Below, in pieces: positions 7,945-17,190 of a stretch of DNA of 62,257 bases. The notes beneath the pieces are model-generated. The model saw nothing but the letters and a program-made list of their open reading frames with translations, made no database searches and was not told where the DNA came from. Every line of letters starts with the position of its first letter. The stretch's first letter is position 1. The stretch lies in the NCBI GenBank assembly GCA_029553165.1, contig JAKPCT010000087.1, forward strand, positions 1-62,257, read 5' to 3'. This DNA comes from Bacillota bacterium (GTDB lineage: Bacteria; Bacillota; UBA4882; UBA8346). Both the position numbers and the translations under genes were made by a program.

Positions 7945-9741
7945 TTATTTCTTATTTTTATTCTTTAAATGCCAGACTGCTTCAAACAGCTTTTCTAATC
8001 CATCAACATTATGTTCTGTTGCAAATGCTTCAATAGATTGCGCGTCATCGGCGGGTAACAACTTAATTAATTCGATAAAATTATCTAAATAGTATCTAAA
8101 AGAATATTTATTATGATCTTTAATGTTAAACTCAAGAACCTCGATTATTGCATCGCTTACCTTCTCATAACCTGCCTGGAATAACCCTAAAATCAAATTT
8201 GTCAGATGCTGATCCCCAAATTTGCGATGTTTTTTTAATTTTTCCAGTATAATTTGGATACACTTAGTATCACCTTTGGTAACAAGCCTACATCCTGTTG
8301 ATATTTCGTCAAGTTCTAAAAGGAATTTAGCCCATCGTTGATCCCACTTGATTTCATCGTCGTGTACCGGATTATAATTCCAAATTTGATATTCTGGTTC
8401 AAAATCAGAGCAATAGGAGATAACTTTGGTAATTTCTTTACGCTCAAAAGATTTAGGACCTTTTTTCAATAGAGGTGAATAGTGTTCAAATACATACTCC
8501 GGTGATTTTGACCTAATGGCTGCTTCAAAAGAGTAATCAAGGATTAAGTTATCATATTTATTAATGCTTGATAAAAGGAAATCGTATGCTGCTTCATTTG
8601 CCAAAGCCAGGATATTCCTCGCCGCAGTGCGAATTACAGTATCCTTGGCATTATTAATTTTAAACTGGGGCAGATTTGTCGGGAGTTCAATACACTTTTT
8701 GAGAAATTCAAAAATTTCGGGCTCCTTCTTTCCCAACATACAATCCAAAACCGTAATAAAATACTCAACTTGTTTTTTGACAGTAGCTTCCGCCTGTTCG
8801 GACGTCATGTCGGATGCTTGAATTGATTGCAGGCTCTTTTCAGCTTCTTCCAGAAGCATTTGCGCCATCTTTGGTGCGTCGTTTAACTTAATCGGTTCAA
8901 TGGCAATATCTCTGTCTTTGCCTCGAACTGCATTAAGCAGGCAGTTTACAGTACTGTCTGTTTGCATCCTGCTAAGGGCAGAAAGGACAGCTGCCCGGAT
9001 TTCCTTCTTCTTGTCGTCTGCAAGTTCAATCAGTAAATCTTCATACTCAGGTAAGTCCTTAAGGGCCTTAATTGCGCTTACCTTGACTTCTTCACGGCTG
9101 TTTTCAATTACATAAAGGTAGAACTCTTTCTCTGTTTTACCGGCTAAATCCGAAATCAGATCAATTATTTTGGCATCCCTTTTTCCGCCATTTAAATCAA
9201 ATTGTTTCTTGAGAGCAGGAATGATTGCCTGACCGCATTCTTTTAAAATATCACCTGCCAAATTGGCGATTTCGGGATATCCATCACCCAGAGCTTCGAT
9301 CAGAGGGATTATTAATCGAAGATCCTGATCATTTTCTTGCTCATAAAAACTTCTGATAATCTCAAGTCGTCCGGAACCTTTAGTTGTTAATGCGGTGATT
9401 AACGGATTCAGTTTCCGGTATGGAGTATTGGTAGGATAAGACAGTCCTAAACAATCAACTTTTTCAATCTCTCCTTGGATTCCGGTTTCACCCTGGGTAT
9501 AGACAATGGCATTCACGATATTTGCCAGTTCCAAAAGTTTCTCCGCTGACTTGCCTGTCCCTGGATTGATTGCTGCCTCCATTGCCTCGGCAACCCTTGC
9601 AAAAACGGGCACGCTGGCTCCGGATTTTTGCATTGCCGGTAAGATCTTTTTCAGTTTAAAGTTATCGCTCACCATATCGCTTCCGGCAATCATCAACTTT
9701 CTGACTTCTTCATACACTTCATGGATTAGGGCCATACTCAT
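7945..9741 (-). CDS. HEAT-repeat-like protein of the MoxR/VWA unit
   Basis: This is a 598-residue soluble, all-helical protein. Between about residues 140 and 290 it shows tandem two-helix units typical of HEAT/PBS-lyase repeats (for example EVKVSAIKALKDLPEYEDLL, then KEIRAAVLSALSRM). Later helices are more divergent. HEAT arrays serve as protein-binding scaffolds. It lies 61 bp upstream of the MoxR gene and 50 bp downstream of the SWIM gene, all on the minus strand, so a shared transcript is likely. It may be the target-binding or regulatory subunit of the system, which is inference. Confidence 0.75.
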   Translation of the reverse strand: MSMALIHEVYEEVRKLMIAGSDMVSDNFKLKKILPAMQKSGASVPVFARVAEAMEAAINPGTGKSAEKLLELANIVNAIVYTQGETGIQGEIEKVDCLGLSYPTNTPYRKLNPLITALTTKGSGRLEIIRSFYEQENDQDLRLIIPLIEALGDGYPEIANLAGDILKECGQAIIPALKKQFDLNGGKRDAKIIDLISDLAGKTEKEFYLYVIENSREEVKVSAIKALKDLPEYEDLLIELADDKKKEIRAAVLSALSRMQTDSTVNCLLNAVRGKDRDIAIEPIKLNDAPKMAQMLLEEAEKSLQSIQASDMTSEQAEATVKKQVEYFITVLDCMLGKKEPEIFEFLKKCIELPTNLPQFKINNAKDTVIRTAARNILALANEAAYDFLLSSINKYDNLILDYSFEAAIRSKSPEYVFEHYSPLLKKGPKSFERKEITKVISYCSDFEPEYQIWNYNPVHDDEIKWDQRWAKFLLELDEISTGCRLVTKGDTKCIQIILEKLKKHRKFGDQHLTNLILGLFQAGYEKVSDAIIEVLEFNIKDHNKYSFRYYLDNFIELIKLLPADDAQSIEAFATEHNVDGLEKLFEAVWHLKNKNKK

Positions 9742-9791
9742 TTTTTCACCAACTCCGCAAGTATTTATTTATAACTTATTGATTCAAGATT

Positions 9792-11210
9792 TTAAAAATT
9801 TAACCTGATAATCTGGTCATCTGTTATTAAACTTAGTGGTTGCCCCCTTAATTTCCCGGTTGCCGGATTGTGGTGGAATTCAACCAGCAGACAGTTGTTT
9901 GCCAGAGTTTTTTCTTCAACAAGTTCCAGCAGATCGGTACTATACGGTTCAAAATGATCTTCAAGTACAATCCTCTGTCCTGTTTCATCTTCCATAACAA
10001 ACGCCTCTCCAACCTTTCCAATCTTGGCGAAGCTTAATAAGACCAGAGGATTTTTATCAGAGAGGGGATTCTTGATTTGGTTCTTGATTGCCTTAATGAC
10101 TTCAGCGTAAGATTTTTTAGCGTAGGATTTGATAGTTTGATAATCTTTCACAGTAATATCCCGGATCTCCATCTCTTCCCACCGGATGCGGGGATTTAGT
10201 TCTCCCGGATAGATAAACAACTCCTTAACCTGCGCTACCGCATAAAAGGAATCTTCTTCACGAATATAGTTTACCGCTTTAAAAGGCCTGTAATTGAAAG
10301 TGCGCTGGATTGCACCGCCGTTTAAATTGATCCAGATTCCGCAGTCGATATATTCCATCCTTGCTTCACTGCTAATACTGTTAAAAGCAAGTTGCACCAA
10401 CTCAACCTCTTGTTGGACCAGACCCATTTCCTTAAGCTCGGAAAGCTGCCAAGCCTGTCCTAAAAGTTCAGGGATCAAATCATTGTTTTCCGGAGCTGAC
10501 TCAAGATTCTCCATCCGTTTGGCAAGGTATTCCTTCCCTTTTTTACACAGCGAATACATTGTTATCAATCGATCTACAGCCTGGGAATAGATTGTTTCAT
10601 TATCATCACTGTTCTCAAATAACAGTAAGAAATCACGTAACATAATTTGAGGGCCAGGCAGATAATAGTTTCCCAGTTGTTTTACCTGTTCCTTCATTGT
10701 TCTGATGGTTTTGAGATTGATTGTTCCCAACCCGGACTGGACAAGATTCCCAATCAGTTTCTCAAAAAGTTCAAGGCCTTCAATTTGGGCCGTAAGCTTC
10801 TTTTTTAAGGCAGATTGATTGACCTTTTTCGGTCCTTTTTCTGCTTGTGCCTTCTTCTTTTCTTCTTTCTTCTCAAGCTTTTCGCGCTTTTGTAATATAT
10901 CTTCGGGAATTGCGGCGGTTTCAAAATTCTTTCCATAAAGATAAGCAAATAAGAGCCCGATCGAATGCTTGCAGGGGAACTGCCTGCTTGGACAGGTGCA
11001 GCGGAATACCGGATTTTTCGGATTAATAAAATCGGCTGATGTAATATAATTACTGGATCCGCTTCCTTTACATTCACCGAACAAAACCGTCTGATCATCT
11101 GCTATATAGAGGTTTACAAACTTATTCTTTTTGACAAGTCCTAAACCATTGGTAATTGCATTTTGGTTTGGAGCTGTCGAATTAATAAATTCTTCAGTAA
11201 TATTAATCAC
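9792..11210 (-). CDS. SWIM zinc-finger protein
   Basis: This 472-residue protein carries a SWIM finger, CxCx6CxH, at about residues 71-82 (RCTCPSRQFPCKH) in the usual N-terminal position. A Lys/Glu-rich linker of about 30 residues follows, then a long helical and beta region without recognised motifs. SWIM domains bind nucleic acid or protein. SWIM genes frequently stand next to MoxR/VWA/DUF5682 genes. The start is GTG 11210, seven bases behind GGGGG, preferred to the TTG three bases upstream. It is probably the first gene of the unit. Confidence 0.85.
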   Translation of the reverse strand: MINITEEFINSTAPNQNAITNGLGLVKKNKFVNLYIADDQTVLFGECKGSGSSNYITSADFINPKNPVFRCTCPSRQFPCKHSIGLLFAYLYGKNFETAAIPEDILQKREKLEKKEEKKKAQAEKGPKKVNQSALKKKLTAQIEGLELFEKLIGNLVQSGLGTINLKTIRTMKEQVKQLGNYYLPGPQIMLRDFLLLFENSDDNETIYSQAVDRLITMYSLCKKGKEYLAKRMENLESAPENNDLIPELLGQAWQLSELKEMGLVQQEVELVQLAFNSISSEARMEYIDCGIWINLNGGAIQRTFNYRPFKAVNYIREEDSFYAVAQVKELFIYPGELNPRIRWEEMEIRDITVKDYQTIKSYAKKSYAEVIKAIKNQIKNPLSDKNPLVLLSFAKIGKVGEAFVMEDETGQRIVLEDHFEPYSTDLLELVEEKTLANNCLLVEFHHNPATGKLRGQPLSLITDDQIIRLNF

Positions 11211-11247
11211 CAAATATCCCCCTTGTCTTGGTATCTTTTAGTTTATT

Positions 11248-11616
11248 TCAAATTGTTTTTGAACCTTGATAGTTTTCACCGTAATGGCTTTCGATAACTT
11301 TGATCTTCCCGATAATATGTTTGTTAAACTCTGCAAGTTCTTCTGCTGGAACCCACAATTCCTGGTGGATCGATCCTCCCACAGTCTTGATTTCAAACTT
11401 TGCTCCATATTGATCATCGATTTCAAATTCAGTTACAAAACCGGCATAATCGGGCGGATTTTTTGCGTTCCATTCCTTAGCGATCTGGCGAGCATACTCT
11501 TTATTTAAAACAGGGTAAAATATCGGCTGCTCCGGAAATCTGGGTGGAAATTCGGTCATTCCGGATTGTTTGATCAATTCAAGTTCTCGGATTCCTACAG
11601 GTCGGTATAGTTTCAT
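11248..11616 (-). CDS. Small protein of the family labelled ADP-ribosylation/crystallin J1
   Basis: The 122-residue product begins LYRPVGIRELELI and contains FPPRFPEQPIFYPVLNKEYA and GGSIHQELWVPAEELAEFN, a pattern common in short bacterial proteins carrying the database label ADP-ribosylation/crystallin J1. That label implies little about function, and no ADP-ribosyltransferase catalytic residues are evident. Such proteins often accompany toxin and immunity loci. An AAAGGTG site lies ten bases before ATG 11616. It is separated from the SWIM gene by 37 bp and may be cotranscribed with it. Confidence 0.65.
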   Translation of the reverse strand: MKLYRPVGIRELELIKQSGMTEFPPRFPEQPIFYPVLNKEYARQIAKEWNAKNPPDYAGFVTEFEIDDQYGAKFEIKTVGGSIHQELWVPAEELAEFNKHIIGKIKVIESHYGENYQGSKTI

Positions 11617-11891
11617 TGTGTTAAAACACCTTTGTTATTAAAAAATATGTGTATCAATTAACATAATTTAATCTCTATTTTTTATTTTAATAAAATTTTA
11701 CTTCGGTGTCCAATATTTCTCATATTGAACAATAATTGAAACAATTAAAAAAAGAAGCGTTATTCTACATTAAAGTAGGTTATTAACACTTCTTGTGTAT
11801 ACCTTAATAACTTAACCATTGCCACTCTTTTTCGCTGATTTTATCAACTTTAAATACTACGAAACCGTTAAATTTTATGCTTGGTTATATT

Positions 11892-12206
11892 TTAACTCTT
11901 TTTCACATATCCAGCTTTGTCAAAATTAATCTTTGCTTTTGTAATACGATCGTTTTCAATGAATATTTCTAGCCAAAAGTCCTTATTACAATTTTGGCAT
12001 TCTACATAACCTTCTCCGCAAAAGTTCCCGCCTTCCGGGCGCTTTTGATGAGGTTGTTTAGCCAATCCTTCTACCCATTTTATTTTATCACCGGTATTGT
12101 AAATATCAAGATTCAGGTAACCAATTTTAAATTCGGCTTCCATTTCACCTTCGTAATTACAAAAGGGACATTTTAAGTTTAATTTTAAAATATTATAGAG
12201 ACCCAT
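11892..12206 (-). CDS. Zinc-ribbon-like hypothetical protein, 104 aa
   Basis: The frame is open from 12272, but GGTGAC six bases before ATG 12206 marks MGLYNILKLNLKCPFC as the likely start. Two CxxC knuckles (CPFC near residue 13 and CQNC near 73) plus a Cys-Gly pair suggest a zinc ribbon followed by a short beta strand region. It is soluble and has no signal peptide. The neighbours are immunity-type genes on the same strand. The family is not recognised, and an immunity or toxin-related role is only a guess. Confidence 0.6.
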   Translation of the reverse strand: MGLYNILKLNLKCPFCNYEGEMEAEFKIGYLNLDIYNTGDKIKWVEGLAKQPHQKRPEGGNFCGEGYVECQNCNKDFWLEIFIENDRITKAKINFDKAGYVKKS

Positions 12207-12552
12207 TTTATTGTCACCGGTAAAATGCCTAAATATGAACAAAATACCACGTGCAGAGGCATTTTCGTTCAATCAGAAAGAGAAATTTTCTAATGGTCCT
12301 ACCAAATATATTCAAAGAATACATTAATCACTTAAAATCATTCTTGCAGTACTAATTCCATATGTTGAGAGAAATTTAACAATTTTAATTTCAAATCCGG
12401 AGCTATGTAAAACAAACTATAGATTACTCAATTATAATTGGCATAAATCTTAGCTCTGGGGGTTATTTTTAGTTTTCAAAAAAATTTTTCTTCCTTTATA
12501 TGAATAATTGATCCTTTCATAACTAAGCCATAATTTTATACTGATTATTGAA

Positions 12553-13347
12553 TTATTTCACAAAATAATCTATTTCGGGATAATTAAGTTCATCATCTTC
12601 AAAGAGCTTTAGTGGTAATAAATCATCTTCAATAACTATATATATCCCCCGGTTTTGCAACAGTTTTAATATTCCTAACCCTTCAATACTCAAAAATTCA
12701 TTCTCGGACTTTTTGAAGTCCTTTAAAACCCTATGCCCCTTTAATAACTTATTAAAACCTGCTGCTATTTCTTTTTCGTCATGGTTATAAATCGCCCGAA
12801 ATATTTCCAAGAGTGCCAAATAATAAATGTTATTTTTCCGGGTTAACTGACTTTCCAATTTAGCAAGGTACGGTGATGCTTCTTTCTCTTCACCTAAGAT
12901 TAAATATTTTAAGAGATATCCGGCAATATAGAATACCTCAAAATCATCCTTCTCAATCTCTGGTCTTCCGCCTAACAGTTTTGCGATCGATCTGGCAAGT
13001 TCATAATTATCGCTTAATAATGCTAAATAGATTGCCTTGTATTCATGCAGCGAAGCAAAATCGGTTGAAATTTGTTCATCACCTTTAGTGATTAAATTTA
13101 GTAAATATTCATTCATTTTGGCTGACAGATAAAAATATTCTTTTGCTTTTTTGTAGTCCTTATTAAGTATAATTTCACCTACGGTTAAGACTCGGAAATC
13201 TGATGCCAGAAAACTATATACTGAACCGTCTTCTTCTTTTGCAAGCCCATTTTCTCTGAGGGTTTTAATATTCTTCTTTGACATCTCTTCGCGTTTTATT
13301 ACTATTTGTTTGAAACTCTCAAAATAACTGCTATGATTTACTCTCAT
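12553..13347 (-). CDS. Immunity 49 (Imm49)-like protein
   Basis: AAAGGA lies six bases before ATG 13347, so the protein is 264 residues (MRVNHSSYFESFK...), rather than the longer frame from 13446 that would overlap the upstream gene by 89 bp. It is all-helical. The C-terminal part (EFLSIEGLGILKLLQNRGI and DDLLPLKLF) follows the pattern of Imm49 immunity proteins, in which a Gly-Leu-rich helix precedes a short motif of the form R-G-hydrophobic. The genes upstream and downstream are also immunity-like. The family assignment rests on recalled motifs and should be tested by profile search. Confidence 0.6.
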   Translation of the reverse strand: MRVNHSSYFESFKQIVIKREEMSKKNIKTLRENGLAKEEDGSVYSFLASDFRVLTVGEIILNKDYKKAKEYFYLSAKMNEYLLNLITKGDEQISTDFASLHEYKAIYLALLSDNYELARSIAKLLGGRPEIEKDDFEVFYIAGYLLKYLILGEEKEASPYLAKLESQLTRKNNIYYLALLEIFRAIYNHDEKEIAAGFNKLLKGHRVLKDFKKSENEFLSIEGLGILKLLQNRGIYIVIEDDLLPLKLFEDDELNYPEIDYFVK

Positions 13348-13357
13348 TTTCATTCCT

Positions 13358-14242
13358 TTAATGTTGCGAATACCTCTCTTCAAATAAGCAAAAACCGAAC
13401 TTTTTAGCTTTAATCTCTCTATATTGAATGGAATAACTGGTTTCATTCAATCTCGATTTTAAACCTTGTCTAATAGCGTTTCTTATCGCTTTCTGGTCGC
13501 AGATCCTTTTGATTTGAGACAGTGTCTCTTCTTGATTGCTTAATTGTGCTTTCCGCAGATATTCTTCATAGGCTTCATCCAACTTTTCACCGCTTAGTCT
13601 TTTTTGACAGACTCTATCCCGTTCACCTTCGTAATCAAAATAGTTTTCAATCCGGGAACAATGGATTCCACCATATTGGAGACGATTTACTTTTTGGGTT
13701 ATAATAAGGTGTGGATAATCTTTTACTTTGAAGATTTCATAATTACCTGTCTTAAAATCATCAATCTCGAAATATACCAGTTCGCCTGTTTCGGAGTATT
13801 GCTCCGTCCCTTCAAGAATACAGTCCAGCTCATACGGTACTATTAAATGATATCCCTCAATCCGCTTCCCTTCTTCACTGGCCAGCTTTACCGGTGTCTC
13901 TGTTTTTAAGGTAATTTTTTTAATCTTTTTCTTCATATACTCATAAAGAGAGTCAGATATAAAATACAGGCCGTCTTCCTCGATAATTTCAGGGAAAAAG
14001 TCCCCCTCGGTTTTGAACATTATATCTCCATTGATATTTTTCAGCTTTCCGTCCTTAATATCTTCAATGGGTAATTTTTCCTTAAGGTATTTAAATACTA
14101 CCCTGTATTCTTTTCCTTCTTCCCTCTCCTTTAATATGTAAAACTCTTTGCGAAGCTTTGTCTTATAGTCATCGATTTCATCCATGCAATCCATGAAATC
14201 CAAAAACTCTTCTTTTGTCATTCCTAACTCATCGTAAATCAT
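13358..14242 (-). CDS. DUF1629/Imm43-like immunity protein
   Basis: This 294-residue protein has a core (about residues 85-210) with LYFISDSLYEYM, YHLIVPYELDCIL and PHLIITQKVNRLQYGGIHC. That matches the plan of Imm43/DUF1629-type immunity proteins: an S-x-hydrophobic helix, then a strand repeat, then an I-I-T-x-x-hydrophobic helix ending in a G-I segment. A basic helical tail follows. AAAGGA precedes ATG 14242 by nine bases. It ends 11 bp before the Imm49-like start. No toxin gene is present, so these look like accumulated orphan immunities. Confidence 0.55.
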   Translation of the reverse strand: MIYDELGMTKEEFLDFMDCMDEIDDYKTKLRKEFYILKEREEGKEYRVVFKYLKEKLPIEDIKDGKLKNINGDIMFKTEGDFFPEIIEEDGLYFISDSLYEYMKKKIKKITLKTETPVKLASEEGKRIEGYHLIVPYELDCILEGTEQYSETGELVYFEIDDFKTGNYEIFKVKDYPHLIITQKVNRLQYGGIHCSRIENYFDYEGERDRVCQKRLSGEKLDEAYEEYLRKAQLSNQEETLSQIKRICDQKAIRNAIRQGLKSRLNETSYSIQYREIKAKKFGFCLFEERYSQH

Positions 14243-14330
14243 CTTCTGAAATCCTTTAGGGAAACAGGAAACGGTTTAAAATATCAAATTTTCAAACAAA
14301 TTATGGTGTGAACTCTAAATTTTTTCATGC

Positions 14331-14864
14331 TTATCGATAAAATTTTGAAAGAGTAAATTCAAGAACCGTCCCCGAATTTAAAGAACCGTCCCCGAATTTA
14401 CAAAGGGACTTTTTCTGATTTCCAGAGTTCAAGATTGATAAAAATTCTTCATGAATTAATTTACAAAACTCACTGTCTTCAATGGTTGCTGGTAAAACTA
14501 ATGTGTATTGCCAGCAATCATATAAAACAAGGTTGTATTTATAGATACATTCAATTTTATTTGACTTGTTTTTAATAATACTTCTTAAATCTTTGTTTAT
14601 TTGTGGATACTTGGAAGCTATTAAATAGATACACCCTTCTCCGTTTTCATCCAACGCAAAACCATTTTCATCATGAAAATCTAACATCGCTTTATTTTTT
14701 GAAATAAACAGTTCATATTGTTCGGTTACATCTTTCTTAGAACAAAAGATCGAATCGTCAAATATTGGTGTTCCCCAAAGTTTAACAAAGAAGTCTTTAA
14801 AGCATTGGATTACATATTTACCATCGATGTTTGAGATAAAAAAATAATCAATACCACTAATCAT
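14331..14864 (-). CDS. Hypothetical immunity-like protein with repeat-extended C-terminus
   Basis: The 177-residue protein starts at ATG 14864 behind GGGAGA. It is soluble, rich in Phe, Ile and Cys, and not recognised. Its last 22 residues (from about KFGDGSLNSGTVLEF) are encoded by two perfect copies of a 20-bp unit at 14361-14400 plus flanking bases, so the natural C-terminus has probably been replaced by a repeat insertion that stayed open. The context of immunity-type genes on both sides suggests a related role, but nothing in the sequence proves it. Confidence 0.55.
   Translation of the reverse strand: MISGIDYFFISNIDGKYVIQCFKDFFVKLWGTPIFDDSIFCSKKDVTEQYELFISKNKAMLDFHDENGFALDENGEGCIYLIASKYPQINKDLRSIIKNKSNKIECIYKYNLVLYDCWQYTLVLPATIEDSEFCKLIHEEFLSILNSGNQKKSLCKFGDGSLNSGTVLEFTLSKFYR
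14361..14400. repeat. Perfect tandem duplication of a 20-bp unit
   Basis: Two identical adjacent copies of AAGAACCGTCCCCGAATTTA occupy 14361-14380 and 14381-14400. The GAACCGTCCCC core (GGGGACGGTTC on the other strand) is much more GC-rich than its surroundings. I know this core as a dispersed short repeat in various Firmicutes, often near IS200-type or REP-associated transposases. It is inserted in the 3' end of an immunity-like gene. Confidence 0.85.
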
Positions 14865-14958
14865 TTACTATCTCCCTAATAAGTAGCTTTGAGATCATCA
14901 GGTTTAAATATTAGTCCTACCGTAATTTCCTCGGGAAAATCTAATCAGCGAAATAGTT

Positions 14959-15168
14959 TCATTCAATCTGAAATTTGATGTTTTTTTTAGCAAACTCAGC
15001 TTTCAGGATTGCGATAATTTGATCCTTCAAGTGATGGTCGATGCTCTCATTATCATGGGGAGGGTCCCAATTTTGAATCAAGTTTGAGTAAACTACGTAT
15101 TCTGGTAAATCTTTGTCCGGCAGTAATGCCTCCCCCATAATGGTAACGACTTTGTTATTAATTTTCAT
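14959..15168 (-). CDS. Imm74-like small protein, 69 aa
   Basis: The start ATG 15168 is preceded by TGGAG. The order of the protein (KVVTIMGEALL, YVVYSNLIQNWDPPHDNESI, then an acidic helix and a last strand IKFQIE) fits the Imm74 group of small immunity proteins as I know it. It is the first gene of the minus-strand immunity cluster, reading away from the divergent Na/Pi cotransporter gene. A further short protein-like stretch (LDFPEEITVGLIFKPDDLKATY) lies after its stop at about 14879-14944 without a start codon. Confidence 0.55.
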   Translation of the reverse strand: MKINNKVVTIMGEALLPDKDLPEYVVYSNLIQNWDPPHDNESIDHHLKDQIIAILKAEFAKKNIKFQIE

Positions 15169-15446
15169 AACTCCATTATATCATTTTTTGAAGTATTTCT
15201 TAAGATTTTATGTTCGCAATAATAATCCAAAATTAATATCAGATCTTCTTTATAAGCATTTTTATTGAATTTATTCAAGTTAATTTTAAGTTAAAAACAA
15301 ATAACGAAAGCATAACTTTTGAATAATGAAACAGGGTTTTAAAAAAATGAAAGCGAATAAATATCTTTGGTAAAATTGTTGATTGTTTAATATTTAGACA
15401 TAAATAAAAAAGACATCAAAGATGAAATGAAGATGGAGGAAATTGG
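15169..15446. other. Divergent intergenic region
   Basis: This 278-bp AT-rich stretch separates the minus-strand immunity cluster from the plus-strand Na/Pi cotransporter gene and must hold both promoters. I see no convincing consensus promoter pair, operator palindrome or riboswitch. Confidence 0.5.
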
Positions 15447-17129
15447 ATGAGAGAAATTATATTTGGAGTTGCCGGGGGACTAGCTCTCTTTATTTTTGGA
15501 ATGAACTTAATGAGTGATGGATTAAAGAAGGCTGCCGGAGAAAGATTGCGTAGAATATTGGAAAAGGTTACTAAAAACCCAATAATTAGTGTAATCATTG
15601 GAGCTTTAGTTACAGCTTTAATTCAAAGCAGTAGTGCTACAACAGTAATGGCGGTCAGTTTTGTCAATGCCAGATTAATGACCCTGCCACAAGCAATCGG
15701 GATTATTTTTGGCGCGAATGTCGGTACCACAATGACTGCTCAGTTGATCGCTTTTAACCTTGGTGAGTATGCTTATTTAATCACTGCTGTTGGCTTTGCG
15801 TTTTACTTCTTCCCCAAAAAACAAAGTTGGAAATACATAGGTCAATTATTCTTTGGTTTTGGTATCTTATTTATCGGAATGAACACTATGTCGTATATGT
15901 TAAAACCCCTTGCCACTTCCCCCTTATTCAAAGATCTGATTACCAAACTCGGTCATAATCCAATTATGGGAGTCTTGGTTGGAACCTTTATGACAGTGAT
16001 TATTCAAAGCAGCAGTGCCACAATCGGTGTCCTGCAGACAATTGCCCGGGAACCGGTTAATGTTAACGGTGTTATTCAGCCTTTAATTCCTCTTAAAGCA
16101 GCAATTCCGATTTTGTTAGGTGATAATATTGGTACAACAATTACCGCTATTTTAGCAAGTATCGGTACTAACAAAGCTGCCAGACGGACGGCGGCGGCCC
16201 ATTCCCTCTTTAATATAATTGGTTGTATTATATTTGTTATCTTTTTACCGCTTTTTATTAAATTAGTACTTCTTATTTCCCCGAAAGTCAATCCTGAAGC
16301 CGGGATTACTGCCGCTCATATTATTAAACGTCAGATTGCTAATGCCCATACTGCTTTTAATACCTTAAATACGCTGATTTGGTTACCGTTTACCGGATTA
16401 CTAGCTTTACTCGTTACTAAGCTAATCCCCGGTGAGGATAAGTTTATTGATAAAGGGGTAAAGTATCTCAACAAGCGAATCAACGATAATCCCAGTTTGG
16501 CATTGGAATTATCGGCTAAAGAATTAGTGCGGATGGCTGAATTTGCCCAGGAAATGCTGGAAGATGTCAAGAATGCATTTCAGAACAATGATTTTTCCAA
16601 AAAAGAAAATGTTTATTTACTTGAAGATAATTTAGATTATCTTCAGGATGAAATCATCCATTATCTGTCAACAGTTGTCTCTCATTCGTCTTTAACTGAA
16701 TATGAATCGGTCCGGCTGGCGGATTTAATGCATGTGGTTGGAGATATCGAAAGGGTTGGCGACCTTTCAACCAACATCTTTGAATTAGCCGAATATAAAC
16801 GCAGTTCTAATATTAAGTTTTCGGAAGAAGCACACCAGGAGGTTGCTAAAGTCTTTAATTTAACCATTGAAATGTTTAACCAAGCGATTGAAGCATTAAA
16901 AAATGATGATTATACAATAGCCCATCGGGTACTGGAGTTAGAGAAAGAAGTTGACCTCTTGGAAGAGAATTTACGTTTGAGCCATATCAACCGTTTAAAT
17001 CAGGGCACCTGCAATCCCAATTCGGCGGTCTGCTATGTAGACTTAATGAAAAATCTTGAAAGGATCGCTGATCACAGTAATAATATTGCCGAGGCGGTCT
17101 TAGATAATGAAAAACTGTTAAAATATTAA
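15447..17129 (+). CDS. Na+/Pi cotransporter family protein with PhoU-like tail
   Basis: This 560-residue protein has about 320 residues of membrane segments followed by a cytosolic all-helical PhoU-like domain (about 345-560). The duplicated transport motif of the family is intact: QSSSATT at 60-66 and QSSSAT near 187, each followed by a G-x-N-x-G-T-T segment (GANVGTTMTAQ, GDNIGTTITAI). The family (NptA/YjbB type) moves phosphate with sodium, and the PhoU tail is thought to regulate it. GGAGG lies six bases before the ATG. It is monocistronic, with a terminator downstream. Confidence 0.92.
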   Translation: MREIIFGVAGGLALFIFGMNLMSDGLKKAAGERLRRILEKVTKNPIISVIIGALVTALIQSSSATTVMAVSFVNARLMTLPQAIGIIFGANVGTTMTAQLIAFNLGEYAYLITAVGFAFYFFPKKQSWKYIGQLFFGFGILFIGMNTMSYMLKPLATSPLFKDLITKLGHNPIMGVLVGTFMTVIIQSSSATIGVLQTIAREPVNVNGVIQPLIPLKAAIPILLGDNIGTTITAILASIGTNKAARRTAAAHSLFNIIGCIIFVIFLPLFIKLVLLISPKVNPEAGITAAHIIKRQIANAHTAFNTLNTLIWLPFTGLLALLVTKLIPGEDKFIDKGVKYLNKRINDNPSLALELSAKELVRMAEFAQEMLEDVKNAFQNNDFSKKENVYLLEDNLDYLQDEIIHYLSTVVSHSSLTEYESVRLADLMHVVGDIERVGDLSTNIFELAEYKRSSNIKFSEEAHQEVAKVFNLTIEMFNQAIEALKNDDYTIAHRVLELEKEVDLLEENLRLSHINRLNQGTCNPNSAVCYVDLMKNLERIADHSNNIAEAVLDNEKLLKY

Positions 17130-17158
17130 AATTGATTTTAATAACGTTTTTGATTTTT

Positions 17159-17190
17159 GCACTTCTCTCTCAGGGAGGTGCTTTATTTTT
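17159..17190 (+). terminator. Rho-independent terminator of the Na/Pi cotransporter gene
   Basis: GCACTTCTC pairs with GGGAGGTGC around a short loop and is followed by TTTATTTTTT, 30 bp after the cotransporter stop codon. Confidence 0.75.

Noticed and set aside
11804-11881. Short protein-like stretch KFNGFVVFKVDKISEKEWQW on the minus strand
   Set aside because: Only about 26 codons between stops in AT-rich DNA and no start. It may be a gene remnant but could be chance.
12324-12410. Short stretch SSGFEIKIVKFLSTYGISTA on the minus strand
   Set aside because: About 29 codons without a start or ribosome binding site. Not strong enough to call.
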